IMG/VR virus record: IMGVR_UViG_3300011115_000608
Coordinates: 1 to 31,968 of that record
Origin: a virus
DNA length: 31,968 nucleotides
Reading direction: 5' to 3' (one strand)
Below the pieces are notes generated by a model. That model worked only from the letters and a program-made list of their open reading frames with translations, ran no database searches and was not told where the DNA came from. Position numbers and translations under genes: made by a program. Shown here piece by piece: positions 29,825 through 31,968 of the stretch (position 1 is its first letter; every line of letters starts with the position of its first letter).

Positions 29825-29976
29825 CGTACTTCAACACCAAAACGGCCGCCCAAGCGCTGGCCGATACGCTGGCCGCTCAAGATGCTGACGCATGGCGCTA
29901 TGAAGTGCACGCGAGCCCGAAAGGGTTCTATGTGGCCGTTTTTGATTTTGACCACTTTTTTTTGGGGAACTTATGA
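29821..29976 (+). CDS. Small hypothetical protein (51 aa)
   Basis: A 51-residue frame from ATG 29821, overlapping the previous stop (ATGA); an extension to 29785 has no support. MTYFNTKTAAQALADTLAAQ then DADAWRYEVHASPKGFYVAV and FDFDHFFLGNL. A helix followed by strands looks like a small alpha/beta protein; the A..LA...D.D.W.Y.V......Y.VA.FD pattern occurs in other phage small proteins as I recall. Function unknown. It overlaps the next ATG. Confidence 0.65.
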   Translation: MTYFNTKTAAQALADTLAAQDADAWRYEVHASPKGFYVAVFDFDHFFLGNL

Positions 29977-30056
29977 GAGACATCTTCGCAGCCTTGACCA
30001 TCGCGGCCGCGCTCACTGTGTGCGCGCTGGCTTATTTTGACGTTTTAACCAAGTAA
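29973..30056 (+). CDS. Single-span membrane micropeptide (27 aa)
   Basis: ATG 29973 follows GGGGAAC and overlaps the previous stop in an ATGA. The 27-residue product MRDIFAALTIAAALTVCALA ends YFDVLTK, with one hydrophobic span of about 18 residues between charged ends. Coupling and ribosome site support it; length makes it uncertain. Role unknown. Confidence 0.5.
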   Translation: MRDIFAALTIAAALTVCALAYFDVLTK

Positions 30057-30065
30057 GGGGAAACC

Positions 30066-30335
30066 ATGATCACAATCGGAAAAACTACATATCGCACGCA
30101 TCGCGCGGACATTTTTGGCCACCACGCCAAATGCACCGGTAAGCATAAGCCGGTCAAGTCCAAGGGCGCGGAGAAGCGTTTATATCCCCCCATGGGCGCC
30201 AGCATGAGCACTGCTGAATACGTGGCCGCCTATGAAATGATGAACGCGCCCCGGTGCATTGGCCCATGGGGCTGGCAGCCCTTAAGCACCAAACGCACCG
30301 TGGCCGAAGGGGTCGATGCGGCCTGGGTTGAATAG
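30066..30335 (+). CDS. Hypothetical early-type protein (89 aa)
   Basis: An 89-residue protein with AAGGGGAAACC directly before its ATG. MITIGKTTYRTHRADIFGHH then AKCTGKHKPVKSKGAEKRLY is basic, followed by a helical TAEYVAAYEMMN segment and PRCIGPWGWQPL. The early His-His-X2-Cys and basic stretch suggest nucleic-acid contact, but no known motif is complete. It is the largest of the last genes in the rightward cluster. No family was recognised. Confidence 0.68.
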   Translation: MITIGKTTYRTHRADIFGHHAKCTGKHKPVKSKGAEKRLYPPMGASMSTAEYVAAYEMMNAPRCIGPWGWQPLSTKRTVAEGVDAAWVE

Positions 30336-30336
30336 C

Positions 30337-30396
30337 ATGGCTTTAATGTGCGCGGTGATTCTCGCCGCTATACTTGCCCTACTGCTCGACCTTTAA
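30337..30396 (+). CDS. Putative 19-residue membrane peptide
   Basis: ATG 30337 lies one base after the stop of the previous gene and reads MALMCAVILAAILALLLDL to a TAA at 30394. It is wholly hydrophobic, enough for one span. It has no clear ribosome site and would rely on re-initiation. The terminator follows 17 bases later. Could be chance; reported because two other coupled single-span peptides occur in this genome. Confidence 0.35.
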   Translation: MALMCAVILAAILALLLDL

Positions 30397-30413
30397 GCAG
30401 TTGCCAAGAGTTT

Positions 30414-30442
30414 AAAGGGCCCCTAATCGGGGCCCTTTTTTT
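30414..30442. terminator. Strong bidirectional rho-independent terminator
   Basis: AAAGGGCCCC (30414-30423) and GGGGCCCTTT (30429-30438) form a perfect ten-pair stem with a five-base loop, and the plus strand has seven Ts in a row at 30436-30442. It ends the rightward cluster. On the minus strand the stem is followed by TTTAAAC, a weaker signal for the convergent primase-helicase, whose stop codon overlaps the T-run. Confidence 0.9.
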
Positions 30443-31968
30443 ATGCCGAAGGCTCGACCATGCGCCGAAGGTCGCTGCGCGAATAATCGCTTAATTCAGG
30501 GGCGCAAAAAACGTGTTTTTTGGTGTCATGGTCGCGCGATTTAATGCGGCCCATGTCGATCCAGCCGGCCTCTTTGAACGCGTGCAATAGCGCGGCCTGC
30601 ACCACCTTAACACCACCGGGGGCGATGCCCTGCAAGCGGTCGCAAAGGCCGTAGAAGGGGCCACCGCACACCCCACGCGAAAACTCACCCACGCGGCGAC
30701 GCATGAGGTCGACCAGAAACGATTCAGCGCCGCTCATGCCATGCTCGACCATGATGGACTTGGCCTCAGTCATGGGGGGCGCTGCGTTCGGGTTCCACGC
30801 GGACACGTCACGGGTGTGAAGGTAGTGGGCCACGGCCTCAAAGCCGCCCCGGTGTTGATACCAGTTCCACAAGCTCACCGCCTGAGCTTCTGGGAGCTTG
30901 GGGGCATCGGCCCATAGGACAAACCAGCGCCGATCCTCTGAGGGGATCGAGATGGCCACGCGCTCATTGGAGAACGCAACGACAAAAACCCGGTTCAAGG
31001 CCATGTAAGGGTGCAAGCCTTTGCGGTTGACCATGAGCAGCTCAGGGGGCGCGGCGATGATGGGCTTGAGAGTGTTCTCAAGCGCCCGGCGGTCCTTGGC
31101 CTCAGCCTGGCGCAGTTCGGCGATTTCCATCACCTCGCACTCGAGCGCGTAACCCCACTGGGAGGTCAGCTCTTCATTCTTGACCAATGAACAATTGTGT
31201 TTGGAGGGGCCACCAATGGCCCAAAAGAAGGGGGCGAAAAGGGTATCTTTGCCGCTGCCATGGTTGCCGCCCATGAGGATGGCGTGGTTGATCTTGTGGC
31301 CTGGAAACTGCACCTTATGGGCCAAGGCGTTCAAAAGGTGCTCGCGCTCAAAGCGCTCAGGGATCATGCGCTCGACATGGGCCAGCCATTGACTCACGTC
31401 ACCGGCCACCGGCGTGGGGCGAGCATCGCGCCAGCGGTTGCCATAGACCTGGCCCTCACGGGCCACCAGCACGGACGCCCCGGCGGCGTAGGTGATGCCG
31501 ACCAGCGACTTGGCGCCCTTGCCCTGGCGGTTCTCGTCAAAAGACGTGGCGGCCTCGATGCGGCGCTTGGCGTTGTGGATGGATTTGCAGTCGATGTGCC
31601 GATACAGGGCGTTGAAAGTGTTGCGCGACACTTCCCGGCGCTCGATCATGTCGAAAAAGGCATCATCAGTCTGGACGTAGGCGAAGCGCTCAAACCATTC
31701 GTTTTTCTCAATGCGGCCCAGCTCTTTGCGTTCGACCTCGGCGATGACGCGCGCGGCCTCATCGGGGTATTCAGCGGTGGGAGTGAGCTTGGCGCGCACC
31801 GACTCCATGGCCTGGGTGAGCAATTCCTCACGCAAGCCGGGGTTATGAGCGGGCCCGCCTTGGTCGGCGACCCACGTCAGGAAGGCGCGGGAGTCAAAGT
31901 CCACGCAATGCGAGTGCAGGCAGCAATAAGCCCGGTTTGCGGGCATGTAGCGGCCCGCTGGGTTGCCG
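30441..31968 (-). CDS. Primase-helicase, DUF5906 (SF3-like), N-terminus outside window
   Basis: The frame is open to the window edge (508 visible residues); an internal ATG at 31946 is unlikely to be the start because GNPAGRYMPANRAYCCLHSH reads through it and CCLHSHC looks like the end of a primase zinc-binding segment. The C-terminal part is the DUF5906 helicase: GGNHGSGKDT (226-235 from the internal Met) as Walker A, EVMEIAEL (271-278) as Walker B, and FSNERVAISIPSEDRRW as the SF3 motif C and arginine-finger region. Such proteins prime and unwind phage DNA. It is convergent with the small plus-strand genes. The missing N-terminus probably holds a primase domain. Confidence 0.88.
   Translation of the reverse strand, partial: GNPAGRYMPANRAYCCLHSHCVDFDSRAFLTWVADQGGPAHNPGLREELLTQAMESVRAKLTPTAEYPDEAARVIAEVERKELGRIEKNEWFERFAYVQTDDAFFDMIERREVSRNTFNALYRHIDCKSIHNAKRRIEAATSFDENRQGKGAKSLVGITYAAGASVLVAREGQVYGNRWRDARPTPVAGDVSQWLAHVERMIPERFEREHLLNALAHKVQFPGHKINHAILMGGNHGSGKDTLFAPFFWAIGGPSKHNCSLVKNEELTSQWGYALECEVMEIAELRQAEAKDRRALENTLKPIIAAPPELLMVNRKGLHPYMALNRVFVVAFSNERVAISIPSEDRRWFVLWADAPKLPEAQAVSLWNWYQHRGGFEAVAHYLHTRDVSAWNPNAAPPMTEAKSIMVEHGMSGAESFLVDLMRRRVGEFSRGVCGGPFYGLCDRLQGIAPGGVKVVQAALLHAFKEAGWIDMGRIKSRDHDTKKHVFCAPELSDYSRSDLRRMVEPSA

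Noticed and set aside
1-31968. Integrase, excisionase, repressor, toxin-antitoxin or retron genes that would indicate a prophage or defence island
   Set aside because: None of the frames shows a tyrosine or serine recombinase, CI-like repressor, reverse transcriptase or known defence domain; the window reads as phage virion and replication genes.

Overview
The window is one contiguous piece of a tailed phage genome of the short-tailed, P22-like type. No bacterial chromosomal gene was recognised, both ends cut through genes, and genes are packed with many 1-4 base overlaps. The P22-like call rests on a virion set in nearly P22 order on the minus strand: small and large terminase, portal, scaffold, coat, gp4-like tail adaptor, gp10-like DNA stabilisation protein, and three ejection-type proteins of 230, 453 and 821 residues (P22 gp7, gp20 and gp16 are 229, 471 and 609). 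G+C is moderate to high, start contexts are AGGA-type, and the GH24 lysozyme implies a Gram-negative host. A freshwater betaproteobacterium is a plausible host, but that is inference. No integrase, repressor, tRNA, CRISPR array or insertion sequence was recognised.

Layout. 1-1980 (minus): replication/recombination genes, including a DUF2800 RecB/Cas4-like nuclease, plus a small exported protein. 1981-2053: a divergent control gap with a perfect 7-bp inverted repeat. 2054-5300 (plus): VRR-NUC nuclease, SNF2-type helicase, then eight tiny overlapping genes ending in a helix-turn-helix protein. 5290-6831 (minus): lysis genes. 6828-11356: ejection proteins. 11353-16754: cupin-like protein, fibre-like proteins, gp10-like and gp4-like proteins. 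16788-19257: decoration-like protein, coat and scaffold, with two terminators. 19341-22750: an A+T-rich spike/fibre cassette lying, unusually, between scaffold and portal. 22757-27991: a Dps-like protein, portal, four small basic proteins and the terminase pair. 27992-28633: a 642-bp divergent, non-coding, repeat-rich region. 28634-30396 (plus): small early-type genes, three of which share a stem-loop plus leader module. 30441-end (minus): a DUF5906 primase-helicase cut by the window edge, separated from the plus genes by a strong terminator.

How it works together (inference). The replication enzymes sit on both flanks of the virion block and probably join on the missing part of the genome. 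The 28-kb gap, with arrays of a 9-mer one base from a DnaA box around an A+T-rich stretch, is the best origin or control-region candidate. It separates leftward late genes from rightward small genes.

Most notable observations: (i) a 120-residue protein after the portal whose His/His/Asp/Glu spacing exactly matches the Dps ferroxidase centre; (ii) the 9-mer arrays that change orientation across the A+T-rich core; (iii) the repeated stem-loop/leader module before three early genes; (iv) the foreign-looking fibre cassette; (v) an eight-cysteine protein of unknown function in the early cluster.
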